Below are positions 22,397 through 22,535 of a DNA stretch of 22,535 nt, piece by piece (positions within the stretch are counted from its first letter, which is position 1; each line of letters starts with the position of its first letter). Source of the DNA: an uncultured Eubacteriales bacterium (GTDB lineage: Bacteria > Bacillota > Clostridia > Monoglobales > Monoglobaceae); the NCBI GenBank assembly GCA_905205855.1, contig CAJLFL010000006.1, positions 1 through 22,535 on the forward strand. The letters are read 5' to 3'. A program made the translations under genes and the position numbers. Under the pieces are notes generated by a model, which had not been told where the DNA came from, did no database searches, and worked only from the letters and a program-made list of their open reading frames with translations.

Positions 22397-22424
22397 AAAA
22401 GGCGGTGCCTTCGCACCGCCTTTT
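22397..22424. terminator. Terminator after spoVM
   Basis: A GGCGGTGC/GCACCGCC stem (22401-22408 with 22413-22420) has a CTTC loop on the plus strand (GAAG tetraloop on the minus strand) and AAAA/TTTT flanks. It is 4 bases after the spoVM stop on the minus strand and separates it from the ECF operon. Confidence 0.88.
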
Positions 22425-22428
22425 GCAG

Positions 22429-22500
22429 CTATTTCATTTTAAACATTACACGAAGAATTCCGCGAAGTATTTTAGGGGCTTTTACAACAACAATCTGCAT
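22429..22500 (-). CDS. spoVM: Stage V sporulation protein SpoVM
   Basis: This is a 23-codon gene with AAAGGAG 7 bases before its ATG and its own terminator. The peptide contains VKAPKILRGILRVM, which aligns with IKLPKFLGGIVRAM of Bacillus subtilis SpoVM (26 residues), keeping the Lys-x-Pro-Lys core, the Leu, the GI and the Arg. SpoVM is an amphipathic helix that recognises the convex surface of the forespore membrane and anchors the coat ATPase SpoIVA. The proline after the flexible N-terminus, needed for function in Bacillus, is present at position 9. The helix is more basic than in Bacillus (Arg in place of Gly). It is easily missed because of its size. Confidence 0.88.
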   Translation of the reverse strand: MQIVVVKAPKILRGILRVMFKMK

Positions 22501-22535
22501 AATAATTCTCCTTTCGGCTTTGACAAAACAACGAT

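Noticed and set aside
1..22535. CRISPR arrays, tRNA or rRNA genes, insertion sequences, phage genes
   Set aside because: I saw no regularly spaced repeats, cloverleaf pattern with CCA end, transposase motif or integrase in either strand.

Overview
The window looks like the chromosome of an endospore-forming member of the Clostridia. It carries the sporulation operon spoIIAA-spoIIAB-sigF and, at its right edge, a 23-codon gene that reads as spoVM. It also has strong AGGAGG-type ribosome binding sites, frequent GTG and TTG starts, and families typical of gut Clostridia (DUF3793, DUF2325, half-size TauE pairs, secreted copper-amine-oxidase-like stalk proteins). The C-terminal style of the truncated xylanase-like protein resembles large secreted polysaccharide-degrading proteins of Monoglobus-like gut bacteria; that placement is an inference.

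Left part (1-5880): the end of one half-size TauE/SafE permease and a complete second one lie on the plus strand. They converge, at a shared bidirectional terminator, on a minus-strand operon reading ABC ATPase, GldF/GldG-type permease fusion, DUF4340 protein, HAD phosphatase. This is the gliding-type ABC system found in many non-gliding bacteria. Its promoter lies at 5848-5876, and the leader carries a very strong GC hairpin. Next (5913-7903) is a BlaI/M56 antibiotic-sensing type operon with clear operator palindromes. The M56 sensor appears split from its C-terminal part, which is a separate downstream ORF.

Middle (7921-11920): a metal-related region, all on the minus strand: a small PacL/DUF6110-like membrane protein, a P1B-type metal ATPase, a DUF2325 protein, a DUF3793 protein and a flavodoxin. 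Three palindromes with TTAG-N6-CTAA spacing resemble DtxR/IdeR boxes. One sits at the start of the ATPase operon and two sit in the promoter of the DUF3793-flavodoxin pair. I infer one metal-responsive (probably iron) regulon. Immediately upstream are spoIIAA, spoIIAB and sigF, then a divergent comF gene.

Right part (14338-22500): a region for polysaccharide use and envelope functions. A 5'-truncated GH10 xylanase-like protein meets a 5'-truncated AraC regulator head to head. This is best explained by one deletion that removed both promoters and both N-termini of a divergent regulator/enzyme pair. Divergent LysR and Crp/Fnr regulators follow, then a secreted protein with a Cthe_2159-like carbohydrate-binding end. 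The last minus-strand operon encodes an ECF sigma factor, a membrane anti-sigma-like protein and a secreted stalk-domain protein, with spoVM upstream behind a strong terminator. I saw no rRNA, tRNA, CRISPR array, transposase or prophage gene. No gene-free stretch exceeds 300 bases.
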